A stretch of DNA of 64,000 bases from Lepturacanthus savala (lineage: Eukaryota; Chordata; Actinopteri; Scombriformes; Trichiuridae): NCBI GenBank assembly GCA_030544235.1, contig CM060477.1, positions 23,992,934-24,056,933 on the forward strand. The letters run 5' to 3'. A model generated the notes under the pieces. It was not told where the DNA came from. It did not search any database and saw only the letters and a program-made list of their open reading frames with translations. The stretch's first letter is position 1. Every line of letters begins with the position of its first letter. A program made the translations under genes and the position numbers. Shown in pieces: positions 39,284 through 50,164 of this stretch.

Positions 39284-40262
39284 CTATATAAAATGCATCA
39301 ATATGTAGCTGCAGTATTTGGCAAATGCAGACAGACATGTGGCACAGGACAAACAAATTGGTGGGGTGGTGGAGAGAGGGATACAGAGAGCGTACCCGTG
39401 CTCTGTTTCTATCTGCACCACAAGAGGAGTTGCAAAAGGAAAAAGACCAGTACTGCCAAACGCCAACTTGATTGGGACCTGTCGCCGAACCGCTACCCTC
39501 TTGCTCATGGGTTCCTTGACTCGTGCGATGTAAACCAGCATGTCCGGCGGCCCGAGAACCTTTTTCCGAAACTTTTGATCAGCCTCTGGATTGTTCAATT
39601 CCAGTCCGATCAGCTTCACAGTTTCGGGTAGGTCCACATACATGCACAGGTGATTGTGCCGAAAGCGCCGCTGACGAGGCCATCCTCGATGTCGACGTTC
39701 CTCGTCACCATGACACGCGCGCCGACTTTGATGTTGTCCGGCAGATCCCTCCTGTTGCCCTTGAAGCCCCAGGGGATCCTTCCGATAATCCTCCGCAGGA
39801 ATGTTGACAACAGTCAACCCAAGGGCTGCAACGGTGGTTGCGTCGTGGGCGTCCACCTCCTTGTTTGTCGCAAAGATGTGAAGGGCATCCACCGGACAAT
39901 GTTGGGTGTCGACGACACACTGCTCGAGCGGAGCTTTGTCGTCGACGGAAAGTGGTTCGTTCTTCTGCTTTGTGCGCAGTCTGTTCAACAGCTCAGCAAA
40001 AGACCGGTCGTCCTTTTGCCACATGATTTCCGTCAAGGTGACCATCTGGAAAGAACTCCAGAGGTCAAGAAAATCATCCTCACGCACACAGAGCGGCTTG
40101 GCCCTGCCAAGGGGCGGCAGCTAGTAAAAGTCCCCAACCGTCAAGACCGACATGCCTCCAAAGGGCCTCTTGTTGCCTTTGATTTGTTGCAACTGCCAGT
40201 GCACAGGCAAAGAGGTCCTTGGAAATTATAGAGATCTCGTCAATGATCAAGATTTAACTTCG
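39284..40262 (-). pseudogene. Pif1-like Helitron helicase, C-terminal fragment
   Basis: The fragment starts at the Walker B motif LIIDEIS (40,230-40,250). After a frameshift it reads [13 protein letters not shown], then TAG at 40,121-40,123 where the family motif GDFYQLPPL has Gln, then [17 protein letters not shown]. The frame then runs through [25 protein letters not shown] and [11 protein letters not shown]. From about 39,770 to 39,655 the helicase reading ([33 protein letters not shown]) lies in another frame, and it returns to the first frame at [15 protein letters not shown], so two indels compensate each other. After [10 protein letters not shown] the expected motifs V and VI (TVHKVQG, YVALSR) are absent, so the 3' end is also lost. 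Walker A is absent. DNA helicase activity is not possible for this product. Confidence 0.82.
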
Positions 40263-40540
40263 TCCAACGCGCTGCCGGAAAGCAAGGTCTGTGCTTTACC
40301 GTGTCTGGATGTAAGACTTCTGATGCTGCTGGAAAGCAGGGTTGTTTCTGTACTGGTTGCGGATGTAAGATTTCATTGCAGATTTCTGCCGTTGCCGGGA
40401 AGCAAGGTCAGTCTTGTACCGCATTTGAATGTGTGATTTCTGCCGCTCCTGGAAAGCAAGATTGGTGCTGTACTGCTTCCGAACGCAAGACTTCATTGAA
40501 GATTTATGACGCGCTTGGAATACAGGGTCAGTGTTCTACC
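40263..40540 (-). pseudogene. Lys/Tyr-rich repeat segment of Helitron-type ORF
   Basis: Five or more copies of a roughly 13-residue unit are visible across two frames, for example YSTNLAFQERQKSHIQ, YKTDLASRQRQKS, YRNNPAFQQHQKSYIQ and, at the end of the preceding frame, MRASYIQHRHKK. This basic repeat lies between the peptidase and Rep domains in the long ORF of fish Helitron-like elements. A frameshift near 40,500 separates it from the peptidase. At about 40,262-40,275 the repeat unit LAFRQR runs almost directly into the helicase Walker B, which marks the internal deletion junction. Confidence 0.65.
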
Positions 40541-41505
40541 GCTTCATTAAGTAAGTCCTCTTTTTGTGCCGATGCTGAATATAGCTTGCCCTCATTGCCT
40601 GTAACTTCTTCTCCTGAAATTCTCTCTGATCTACTGGCATATTGCAGTTTTTCAGACTGACGTCTGCCAGTGGTTCTCTTTTCACCAGAAGGCAGACGTT
40701 TGCTGATCGCACTTGCTCGACGTGCAGTTTTCCTGCATCTGCTCGAGCCAACTCTTGAAACGTACTGCTTCGTTTTCTCACACAACTACACCAACGCTGG
40801 TGTAGTTGGTTGGATGCTGGTTCTGGCACAGCATCTGGAGTGAGAACTGTGTCAGCTTCACATTCTGAGGTGTTTCCTTCAAGAAAAACTGTACGTTGGA
40901 AGACCTCCTGACCGCAGCTTTGGTCCAGTGCAGCATCTGGAATGATAATCAAATCGTCTCCCAGTTCAAGGGTGTCACCATCTAGAAGAAACGCACTTGG
41001 TTCGGTTTCAGCTTCTGACAAGACTGCAACATTATCCGTAGTCACATCACTGTAGTCCCTGGAGAAGGAAACAGGCATACGCTCATAGCTGGCATAAGAT
41101 CCACGATCCTGCAAAAGCTTATGCACGTGGTCGACCAGATCACTGAAGTCAAGGAAGGTCAGCATTATTGCAGTGCCGCTATGGTATGGAAAACCAGTGG
41201 CTGACCTCGAGTGAGAATCAAAGAAACCATAGCGGCCTGTGTCGTCACGAAAAACTGCTAAGCATTCAGGTGCGACCAGAAGAACTGCATGGCGGACATC
41301 AAGAGCCAAGCACTGAAGTTGAGAGGCAAAGGGCAGCGATACTTGACTTTGCAGACTGTTTTCTGCAACCTTGAGTGGCCCAACCATGAGATCCATTGAG
41401 TTCATGGTAACATGATAAGAATGATCATCAGTAAAGACACATTTTGGCATCTGCTCAAGGGTCAAGTAATTATGTGTAAAAGTACCATCTGCAATAAGCT
41501 GCCAG
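40536..41505 (-). pseudogene. C76-like cysteine peptidase domain remnant of Helitron-type ORF
   Basis: From 41,465 the minus strand reads TLEQMPKCVFTDDHSYH and then CLALDVRHAVLLVAPECLAV. FRDDTGRYGFFDSHSR (Asp and His of the presumed catalytic set) follows, then AIMLTFLDFSDLVDHVHKLL and RGSYASYERMPVSFSRDY. Fish Helitron-like ORFs carry this domain, which resembles the herpesvirus tegument C76 peptidase. The N-terminal part with the catalytic Cys is missing: the upstream reading IPLNPVWFSPEVALA (about 41,500-41,560) passes through a frame change straight into LIADGTFTHNYLTLEQMP. An acidic tail of about 120 residues follows. The domain is therefore truncated. The assignment rests on recalled family motifs, not a search. 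Confidence 0.6.
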
Positions 41506-41846
41506 GGCTACCTCAGGGCTAAACCACACCGGGTTCAGTGGGATGGAGGGCACGGTCTTCTGCTTCCTCAGTATTCTGTGTCTGTAAAGAAAAAAGGCTG
41601 AGTTTGGATTAAGAAGTGCATAGGAGACAAAACACAAAAGAAAAACTGTTGGCATTGTAAATATAAATAGGAAACAAAAACAAAAGGTTAAAAATAATAA
41701 AAAGATAATGACCAAAAACGATGCAATTAAATCACAACATTATGTGCAGATAAAAAGCAGATAGCCATGAGCAGCAGTAGGTTATGGTAGAAAATACATT
41801 AGTTATTTCAGTAAACTTTCAAAGAAACAGTATCAGCCTATGTTAC

Positions 41847-42210
41847 CTTCTTGGTGGGACCCACCTGGGTCCACCGAGGAGGGAAGGAAGAACCAGAGAC
41901 TGGAGCCTTGGCCTTCACAGACACTTCCCGTGAAACCTGTGGGGTTGGAGGTGTGAGCGGAGTCAAGCAGGCCCTTGGAGTCTGTGGAAACAATGACAGA
42001 GTTTACAATAAAATAGTGCATAAGAGACACCAGACAAACAGAAAGTTAAAATCCACAATACAGCAGTTATTCTGTAAAATGTTCACACAACCAATAATGG
42101 TAGGTAACACACCTTCTTGGCCTGAGCCACACTAGTCCCTCCAAGAGGACTGGAAGGACAAGGTACAGGGGTCTCGACCTCCACAGACACTCCTGGTGAG
42201 ACCGGTGTGG
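41847..42210 (-). pseudogene. Two duplicated proline-rich linker exons
   Basis: Two related exons lie about 270 bp apart. The exon at 41,847-41,981 is 135 nt and has an AG acceptor and GTAACA donor. It encodes a chain with VSREVSVKAKAPVSGSS and ends in PTKK. The exon at 42,113-42,210 encodes VSPGVSVEVETPVPCPSS and ends in QAKK. The flanking intron sequences also match (CATAAGAGACACCAGAC versus GATAAGATACACCAGAC), so exon and intron were duplicated together. A third decayed copy of the 3' edge (TCTTCTTGGACCGAGTCC) lies near 42,482. In the family this low-complexity linker joins the SGNH-like domain to the peptidase domain. Confidence 0.55.
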
Positions 42211-42703
42211 CTGCAGGCAGGGGGAGGAGGCGTCCGGGTTTTTTATATTAGACAAATGAATGAGATAAGATACACCAGACGAATTGAATATGATGTAAAT
42301 AAAGGGTAGAAAGTTATGTGTTGTTGAGTCTGTCAACAGAGACAATAAAATGAGACAAAAGGTTAAAAACAACAACATTACCAAAAATAAAGAAATAAAG
42401 AAAGTGATCAACATTCTGACATGCATTAACACATAGCAGCAGTGAGGTAAACGTCACAATACAGTGGTTATTATGTTAAATATAATATCTTCTTGGACCG
42501 AGTCCAGGACACACACTTTGTAGAAGAAGATTTGTTCAGTAAACAGGACAAGATTTCAAAATGTTTGTAGAAATCTCTCACCGTGTCCAGGAATCGTCAT
42601 CTGTGTCTCCACCTTTATTGGTTGGGTAACATGTACTCATCTTCAAACATGTTCTGAAATCAATCATGGAATTATCTAGTCATAATACATCAAAGTAACT
42701 TAC

Positions 42704-42973
42704 ATTGCTGCAGGCAGCCCGGGCGGTGGTCACCAGCCTCTAGAAGTCCGTAGCTGAACCTGAAAGAGAAACTCTACGGTCCAGGTTATTACCGGGAGCC
42801 AACACAACGACTGCCTCGGGAGTGCGAGGCAGAGATAAATTTCGTACCTCGACCTCTACGGCGCTGGCCTTGGCTCCAGGGATGGAGAGGAGACCAAAGG
42901 AGATCCACCCCGGCATGGCCACGATTCCCTCCACGATTGAACGCAGATGGGAATTGCCAACCATGAGGACAAA
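42704..42973 (-). pseudogene. SGNH/GDSL hydrolase-like exon
   Basis: The exon has a CTTTTTGCAG-type acceptor before 42,973 and a GTAAGT donor after 42,704. It encodes FVLMVGNSHLRSIVEGI, then SFGLLSIPGAKASAVEVEV, then LPRTPEAVVVLAPGNN. This resembles the GDS(H)-x-Gly-Asn layout of SGNH hydrolases: family members read V-G-D-S-H-L-R, and this copy has Asn in place of the Asp before Ser. An in-frame TAG lies at 42,740-42,742, inside TDF*RLVTTARAACSN, although the family-like reading continues to the donor. The Asn and the stop show that this exon is dead. It sits upstream of the linker exons as expected for the Helitron-type ORF. Confidence 0.65.
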
Positions 42974-43073
42974 CTGCAAAAGAAAAGAATTGTTTAAGAT
43001 GTGCAAATCCTCTAAAGTTAGTCTGACATTAATTAGCCTCCAAAAACTGGGACCGAGCCGTACCTTGTCTGTT

Positions 43074-43168
43074 GACGGCGGAGGAACCACGACCCACGAC
43101 CCTCTTGGAACTTGGTGTAGTAGGACCTGGGCCAGGTCACCCGACGGTGACGCCTGCCACAACCCCGA
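43074..43168 (-). pseudogene. Upstream exon of the SGNH-like ORF
   Basis: A pyrimidine/CAG acceptor (TTTCTACAG) and a GTACGG donor bound a reading with SGLWQASPSGDLAQVLLHQ and PRGSWVVVPPPSTDK. Splicing joins this exon to the SGNH-like exon. Similar W-V-V-V-P-P-P segments precede the SGNH-like domain in related fish proteins as I recall them. Whether the exon is still spliced cannot be judged. Confidence 0.5.
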
Positions 43169-43489
43169 CCTGTAGAAATACAACAAAGGAGATCAAAGTC
43201 TGGAACATTTTACATGAAAAAAAGCCCAGATAACTGTTTACTGATGAGCAACACGAACCGACACGTAAACACATTAAAGTAAAAAGAGTGGGTCACGTAA
43301 CAGGCCAGAAGCCAGGGACAGGGAGAAGGAGGTCCGACCTGGGGGACACCTGCCGAGCAGCAGGGACTAACAGGCAGGGCATCTGATGAATGCAAACAGC
43401 AATGACAACAGTCAGGATTCACTCATTGGAGGATGATTCATTAGAAATGATAACCAACCAACCAAATAACCAACCAGAGGGAGACTTAC

Positions 43490-43570
43490 CTTTGCAGTTG
43501 GGGACTCTGTGGCGACGGTCCTCAGGGTCCAGACTCCAGGGGGTGGGGGCGGGGTCACAGGCGGGGTCAT
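43490..43570 (-). pseudogene. Proline-rich exon 2 of Helitron-type ORF
   Basis: This 81-nt exon (27 codons) has a TTTCAG acceptor and a strong GTAAGTCTC donor. It reads MTPPVTPPPPPGVWTLR and ends at SPTAK. It is in phase 0 with the leader exon upstream. Confidence 0.5.
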
Positions 43571-43733
43571 CTGAAATCAAGAAAACAATAGCCAGGCTTT
43601 AAGAGCTTCAATGTTGTTGCAAAGATCAGTATTGTAGAGGCAGACTGTCAGAGGACTGGATGATGATGCTGGTTTTGATGTGTAAATGGTGACATGGTTT
43701 TGAGAAGACGTGGGATGTGGATGGTGCAGTTAC

Positions 43734-43793
43734 CTCCTGGAACCAAGGGTCCTCCAGCGCAGCGTCCGGGCCTGGGAGCGCTTCCCCTTCCAT
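43734..43793 (-). CDS. Leader exon of Helitron-type ORF (start codon)
   Basis: ATG at 43,793 opens a 20-codon exon reading MEGEALPGPDAALEDPWFQE, followed immediately by a GTAACT donor. Phase 0 matches the next exon at 43,570. It is the best candidate for the start of the multi-exon transposon ORF that runs leftward. It remains intact only because it is short, since everything downstream is broken. Confidence 0.45.
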
Positions 43794-43799
43794 GGCATC

Positions 43800-44535
43800 C
43801 TGCACAGATCAAGCACAAGTTCCAAATAAAGTTAGTAAATGTGGTGAAAATGGTAGAGATGTATGGAATGATTGTTCCTGTGTGACAGGTGTGTGGGTGT
43901 GTGTAAATGCAGGTATGTGTGTGTGAAACCTGAGGAGAAGCTGCAGGAGAGAAGAGGACCACCACAAATGTTATTACTGATTATATTAACTACATTGACT
44001 CACATTAACATTTAGTTTACTGAAATAATTTAACTACAGCAACTCACAACAGTAAGAACACAATCTATCAAACAAATCAGTTAATGACAATATGATCACA
44101 TTAACATGTTAACACATCAGTTAAAGACATCAAAATCACATGACTATGTTCAACTACACACACACCCCAGTTAAATACAAATAGGAGGAGACATCAGCCT
44201 AGACTGTGTAATCTACGGTTTAAATAAGAACTGGATATATTACCTTCTACATGATTGTAATGACGTGTGTGATGCGACTCTGTTGTGAGATGTGAATTAC
44301 ATCATCTCCTACACCTTGCAAGCTTCACTGTTTGTAGCTTGCAAGGTAATAACATTCGGAATCGCTACCTCGAGGTGGTTGCTTGCAGTAAAACAAACTT
44401 GTTGAGAGTAATTTTTCCAGCCAAATATTGAGTATCTGAAAGAAATGTGATAACGGGGTTTCCCCATGAATTAGATGTATCCTGGTGCTCATTGGTGGTG
44501 GTGAGCGAATACGGTAAGGTGACACGTTAGATGGG
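43800..44535. other. Unassigned spacer
   Basis: There is AT-rich sequence with dispersed ACATTAAC and CACATTAAC repeats (43,970-44,160). No gene or recognised element is visible. Confidence 0.45.
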
Positions 44536-44631
44536 GATCTGGCTATTGCCAGTGTTGCGTTTGGGAGGATCCGGCTAATGTCGGTGTTGCGTTCGGGAGG
44601 ATCTGGCTAATATCAGTGTTGCGTTCGGGAG
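44536..44631. repeat. 32-bp minisatellite, three copies
   Basis: Three consecutive 32-bp units start at 44,536, 44,568 and 44,600. Each contains GGCTAAT or GGCTATT followed by GTGTTGCGTTCGGGAG, with two to four differences between units. Two later CTGCAAATAAAAGAAA direct repeats lie at 44,644-44,680. Confidence 0.85.
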
Positions 44632-44878
44632 GACCCTCAATCCTGCAAATAAAAGAAACAGAGCTGCAAATAAAAGAAAACTACGGAAGTGTGTGTGGGA
44701 CTATTGGGACTAGTGGGATTATTGGCGGTGCACCTGTAGTTATTCAGAATACAAAAAATACGAAGAAAAGGTGGTTATAAAGCAGACGTAATTAGGGGGC
44801 AAATAATTGTTTCTCCAGTAGGTGCCACGATATGATCATTATGGCCGGCGAGGATGATTGATGAAGAAGACTGGAGTT

Positions 44879-44893
44879 TCCGCGCATGTGCGG
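44879..44893. promoter_or_regulatory. NRF1-like palindromic site
   Basis: CCGCGCATGTGCGG closely resembles the NRF1 palindrome (GCGCATGCGC with one change). It lies in a slightly GC-richer patch about 540 bp upstream of the first recognisable exon of the plus-strand SAMD3-like pseudogene, so it may be a relic of that promoter. This is inference from the motif only. Confidence 0.35.
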
Positions 44894-47198
44894 GTTGTTG
44901 TTATTCTCCCTGTGACTGAGAGGGATGTATGTTCACTTGCTCAGCTTCCGCTGCACATAGAGATCAATGTAATCCATCTAGTTAAGAGGATGGTTTAAAT
45001 TGTTTTCAATAGTTTTTTTTGTCATTGTAGTTGGTAGTCCATTTTATGGTTGATGGACAGAACATCATCAGTGTTTAGACAATGTTTTAGCTCAGATTTT
45101 TTAATCCTGGAAGTCCCAAACTGTCAATATCTTTCCAACTTTGCTTCAGTAAAGTCAACAACTTCCCGGTCACATGATACAAACCAAAATTAAATAGAAC
45201 GAAATCCTGTGATGATTCCATTCTCTCATATTCTAATTTTAATTTCAAAACGGCGAAAAATATGCCTTTATTTGTTTTCTGAATTTTGATTTGAAAACGA
45301 GAAATGAAATAAGTAGTTATCCGTTTTCCAATTTTGGATTCTAAAACAGATATGGAATGAACGAATGATACTGATAATTCTTCTTCGTATTCCTCCAAAA
45401 ATATGTGATAACGGGACTGAAGCGGGACTGTTGCTCAAGGTAAAGTACCAAAATACCAAGAAGTACATCCGATTAATGTCAGGATTCACCTTTGTGGATT
45501 TCCTTGCTCAAGGTGAGTAGCCATCTCATAGTTGCCCTCATAACAATACACAAGGACTGATGTTTTTGGGATGACTATATTTTATGTTAAATTTTGGTAC
45601 CTATCTGCCCTCCCAAACATTTTGCATATACACACTTGTGTTCGTAATGATGGAAATTCAACATTCCCATGCTGTGGTGTTGTTCAAATCAAAACATGTA
45701 ACTTCAGAAGTTAAAATCACCATGTCTTTTTAAAATCTGTTTTAATAAACGTGTTCTCTCTACAGTCAGAAACAAGCTTGGGCTGCCTGATGCTATGGAA
45801 CTGGATGCTTTTGATGAAACAGACAAACTAATTGAGGAAGACATTTTTTCTGAACTGATAGAGGCCAGTCCAGATTAATGCCTTACAGTACGTGAGAGAA
45901 TCCCTGATGCAGATAGTTACATTTCTCCGTTATCCCTGAACTGTGTAGAAACAAAAACAAAAAACAACCATATCCCAAACAGTTAAAAGCTGGGAGTAAC
46001 AAAAACCGTGATTTCTACAGGTGTATGATTGGTGTAAGCCTTTATAATTGGCGTTCTTTAAACTGTATGTTTGAAAAATTAGTTTTTTGTAACCTCATTC
46101 TGATCTCTTGAAATATATTATCCACCCAGCTCAGACCCTTGAGGAAAACCTCTTTCTTGAGATACAGATTGCTCCTGATCCAAGTGCCACAATACAAGAC
46201 AGCAATTCAGGGGAAGGCGAGTCTCATTGTAATATCATTTGTAATGCGGTTTCCCAATTATCAGTTTAGATCTCATGTCTCTGCCTCTACTCATCTCTGT
46301 CTCTACTTTAATATGATTTTCAAAAAATATGTTAAGAGAATGCTCTGTATAATTGCAAAAACAGTTTGAAAATGTGGGATCAGGTGTGATTTTTTTTTTT
46401 TAACCAAATTTATGTTGTATTTCTTTTAGACTTCGAAAAGAACATGGGATTCCCATATGCAGACGTGCATCCAGCTCGGAAGTCACACCCAATCTTAATG
46501 AGGCAGAGGCTGCAAAACCTGGGAGTGAGGATGTTATTGAAGCCTACAAGACAGAAATGTCACTCACTCACCGCACACGGAGACGGCTTGTCAACATATT
46601 GGCCAGTCATCTGACTGAGAACCATGGGTGACTTTTAAGTAAATTGGCAGATTGTAAATATTATAGTAAAAAAGTTGAATGTTCAGCAAATAGCATTGAA
46701 TTAACAAAGCCAGGGTGGCATTTTATGTTTATGTTTTATGTTTTTGGATTTTGTTTTAATAATATGATCTTAACATGTTTATATGAACAGTATTAGCACA
46801 TCTATTGGTTTGACCCAGGATGAACTATTTTGGTAACTATCCTTGTTTCTTAAGGAGGATGCCATCCCGTAAACATAGGGTATGCCCTGGGAATTATAAC
46901 ACTCTCTCCTCCACTCAGGGATCCTTTTTCTCCAAAGGGCTATGTAAGTTTAAATCATGATGACTTCAACACACCAGTTTTACTGACAATGGTTTTGGCA
47001 TTTTAGTTTTAAGTTTTTAATGTATCACAGACAATAACAAAACACCACCAAAGTTAAAATAAATAGTTTAAACATGAGTGTGCCACAAAGTTTAATTCTG
47101 TCATAAAATTTGTCATTAGGACGCAGAATGACATCTAATGAGTGAAATGCTCTCTTTTAAAACAGTATAAATGTAGTTTATTGGATACTTCACATGAA

Positions 47199-48543
47199 CT
47201 ACCATCTGACAAAACTTTTTTGTAAACAGAACTGACATCTCTTTCTCTTACTTGCTCTAGCTGGGGAAGTGGCTGTGGTAGCTGGATCCTCAGGTTTATC
47301 AGGAGCTCCTGCACTCTGAATTAGGCTTGTCCCGATCCAATATCGGCATCGGATCAGCCACCGATATTGGCAGAAATATGCGTATCGGTATCGGCGCGGC
47401 GGCACGGGAAAAAATCCGATCCGTTAAAAAAAGGTCAGGGTTTTCCAGCGCACCTATTCAGATAATCCATTCCAGTTTTTTGCTGTGGTTTCGCTAAAAT
47501 CCGGTCCGCATTTTCCAGCACACCAGCATTAGCGTCTCCCCACATTTGTTTAGCTCGGCTCGCCTCGCGTTGCATAGCAACCAGAGACGCGCTTAGACTT
47601 GTCACTCCGTGGCATACGGCAGACAGACACCGAAAGAGCGTAGATTACACTGAAACGAGCACACGGATAATGTAACTAATGTGACTTTAGTACATTGTTT
47701 TCTTTAACATGGGATGTTGACTTCTTCTCCTTTTTCTTCTCTGCGGAAATGTGAGCGCGACTCCGGTGACTGGACTCGACTGTGTGTCACCTGATGCAGG
47801 AATAATCGGCTCGGATGGGCAAATACAATATCGGTATCGGATCGGAAGTGCAAAAAGCTGGATCGGGACATCCCTACTCTGAATAGCTTTCTGCTGAGGC
47901 TTCTGTGCGGGGGACATGCTTCCTTCTTTCAATGAATGGAGTTACAAGTGCCTTTCCTAGCTGCTCCAGGAACACCCTCCTTTTGTTCTTCTTATGAGAT
48001 ATCCAGGTCGGGTTGATCTCTCTCCAAATCACAACGGCATTGTAGGAGGAAACATCAATGATGTTGTGGAAGATGACCAGGGGCCAGCGGGCAGTCATCC
48101 TTCTGCAGCTGTATGTTCCAATCACCTCATCTAGATTGTCCACACCTCCTTTGTTGCAGTTGTAGTCTAGGATGATGACTGATCACGATCACTAATGTCA
48201 GTGTGCTCATAAGAACTACATTCTTGTTTTTCTTTGAGAGGTAAGAAACTACAGTGGTCATGGCCATGAAGGCGAACTTTGATGAGAAGACCTCTCTCTC
48301 CTTTGATGAAAGCAGTGCTGGTAGGAGCTCAGGCTTGTTCTTTCGAACTGTACCAACCATGGTGATCTTCCTCTTCAGGAGCTGCTGTCCAAGTTCATAA
48401 GATGATTGAACATGCTCTGGGTTATATTCCTCCCCATCTTCTTTTTCTGATACATCCTCCACTCCCTCTCCTGAATCAGAGTTGTCTTGTTGGACATCAG
48501 AAAAAATCAGCTCTAGAACTTCAACGTCATAACGAACACTCAT
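47199..48543 (-). pseudogene. PiggyBac transposase, internally deleted
   Basis: The minus strand starts with MSVRYDVEVLELIFSDVQQ and an acidic stretch (DSGEGVEDVSEKEDGEEY), typical of the N-terminus of fish piggyBac-like transposases. It then jumps directly to LGQQLLKRKITMVGTVRKNK, SSKFAFMAMTTVVSYL and, after a frameshift, DYNCNKGGVDNLDEVIGT, YSCRRMTARWPLVIFHNIID and YNAVVIWREINPTW. The segment that normally holds the first two catalytic Asp residues is deleted, while the third lies in DYNxNKGGVD. The C-terminal Cys-rich tail (RASKRKRCQFCLQK) is separated from the rest by the hAT element at 47,322-47,876. The element lies in intron 4 of the SAMD3-like pseudogene, in opposite orientation. Confidence 0.85.
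47322..47876. mobile_element. 555-bp non-autonomous hAT element nested in piggyBac
   Basis: The left terminus is TAGGCTTGTCCCGATCCA and the right terminus is TGGATCGGGACATCCCTA, whose reverse complement matches the left end at 16 of 18 bases. An 8-bp target duplication, CTCTGAAT, lies at 47,314-47,321 and 47,877-47,884. TIR type and TSD length indicate hAT. There is no transposase ORF. The element splits the C-terminal coding part of the piggyBac transposase, so it inserted later. It contains several TATCGGTATCGG motifs near both ends. Confidence 0.93.
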
Positions 48544-48935
48544 GGCGCCAGCACAGAAAGAATTTGGGTTCCTGTCACCGGCAGCACCTTTATAACCCCT
48601 TGAAATACACAAAAAAGAGCTCTGCCGTCTGCGAGAATGCCACCTATCTTGTCTTGTTTATGTCTTCTACTGTCTTGTTCATGTTTACTATTAATTGATC
48701 TGAGACTGATCAAAGGCACAGCAATCCATGATAAGACCACCTGATTTGTCTTGTTTACTTCTGCTACTGATTGATCTGAGACACACCTAACACATTGTAA
48801 CATTCTGTGGTGTGTAAATAACTCTGTGACCTTGATTTCAACTCCATTTGCCTCACGGGTCATTTTGACCCAAAGACCACCTTTGTAAATTGTTTTGTAC
48901 AGCTTACATGGAAATGTGAATAAAAACATTTCTTT
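48544..48935 (-). mobile_element. 5' flank of the piggyBac element
   Basis: Sequence upstream of the transposase start includes the palindrome GGGTCATTTTGACCC (48,857-48,871). A motif of this kind is common near the ends of fish piggyBac elements. I could not fix the exact TTAA-flanked terminus. The frame on the minus strand here is not a recognisable protein. Confidence 0.4.
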
Positions 48936-50009
48936 TTTTCTACTGTTGGGGCCAATCTAGGAAAAGTTATGAAATTTAAAGTTAAAAAAAAATAGCATTT
49001 AGGGGATTCCTTTTTGGTTTTTAACAGTGGCAACAGGAAGGTTAATGATGTTTTACGACAGGAGCACTTCTATGATGGGGAGAAAGGCACTGGATATTTA
49101 GCATGGCGCCTTAAGACCATGTCCAGGTATACAGCAAAAAGACCAGCCAAGACAGCTGCATTGGTTGAAGCACAAGGACCAAAGCGCCGAAGATTGGCCA
49201 CTTTACCTGAGCAGCTTGATGAAGATGCATGCAGGGAAGCCATCATTTCTGAATCACCCCCATGATAAAGCAAGTGTGTTTCAGAAAATGAACATGACCT
49301 TTCAGTTTCGCCAAAACCTAGTGCATGACCCACAGAGAACGGCAGATGTTTCTAAAACATTTCCATGGTTCTTTGATGTTTGATGTCAAAGGGCTGGTGA
49401 GTTATTTATTTAGAGTTTACCATTTTGTTTCTTGAATTTAAGTACAATATGCTGATTTTTTTCAAATGTTTGTGCATTTATGATTCTATGATCAACAGCT
49501 GAATCAAGACTTCGTTCTACTGTTTGGAACTGAAACAGCCTCCAAGATGCTTGAGAAGTGGGACACAACTTTCAGGTCCAAGATTATCAGTGAGGCTAAA
49601 CACCTTACTCAGTCAATTGACCTGTGCCGACTTCTAAAAGCTGCTGAGAAACAGACAGACAACGATGATGACAGTAAGCTAATGAACATGTTTGATTTTT
49701 ATTCTTTACTGCAAGTGCTGGTTAATGGGGGTATTCCTGCATGATACTAATGGGCTTTTTTCTCCATCTTATTTTCCTACTGATAGGGTGGGACAGTGAC
49801 ATGGCTTCTCTGCTGCTCCTTCTCCATCTCCTGCCACCCACAGCTGGATGGAATGGAAGAGGACTAAGATAAGTCCCAGTGATGCAGTGGACAAAATGTT
49901 GCACTTTCACAAGGTATGCATGTCTTCTATTATCTAAACAGCAAGTATTTTATATGTATTAACTCAATTTGAAATACACTGAAATGAAAGTCTTCTCTCT
50001 CTTGCCCTC

Positions 50010-50164
<155 letters not shown>

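Larger units (their letters stand above)
39250..43793 (-). mobile_element. Degenerate Helitron-type element with accessory domains
   Basis: Going 5' to 3' on the minus strand there are: a small ATG exon (43,793), proline-rich exons, an SGNH-hydrolase-like exon, duplicated linker exons, a C76-like cysteine-peptidase remnant, a lysine/tyrosine-rich repeat, and a Pif1-type helicase fragment. Fish Helitron-like elements commonly encode this set in one long multi-exon protein. The HUH Rep endonuclease and the helicase before Walker B are missing, so this copy is internally deleted as well as mutated. I could not define the termini: no 5'-TC or 3'-CTRR with hairpin was convincing. The 39,164-39,240 repeat may mark the 3' side. 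The copy cannot be autonomous. Confidence 0.7.

Noticed and set aside
39318..40436. Plus-strand frames opposite the helicase and peptidase remnants
   Set aside because: They are antisense shadows of the minus-strand Helitron-type sequence.
45087..45489. Minus-strand frames of 70-100 codons near 45.1-45.5 kb
   Set aside because: The sequence resembles low-complexity repeat DNA with AAAACG motifs. No domain was seen and it overlaps the first exon of the plus-strand pseudogene.
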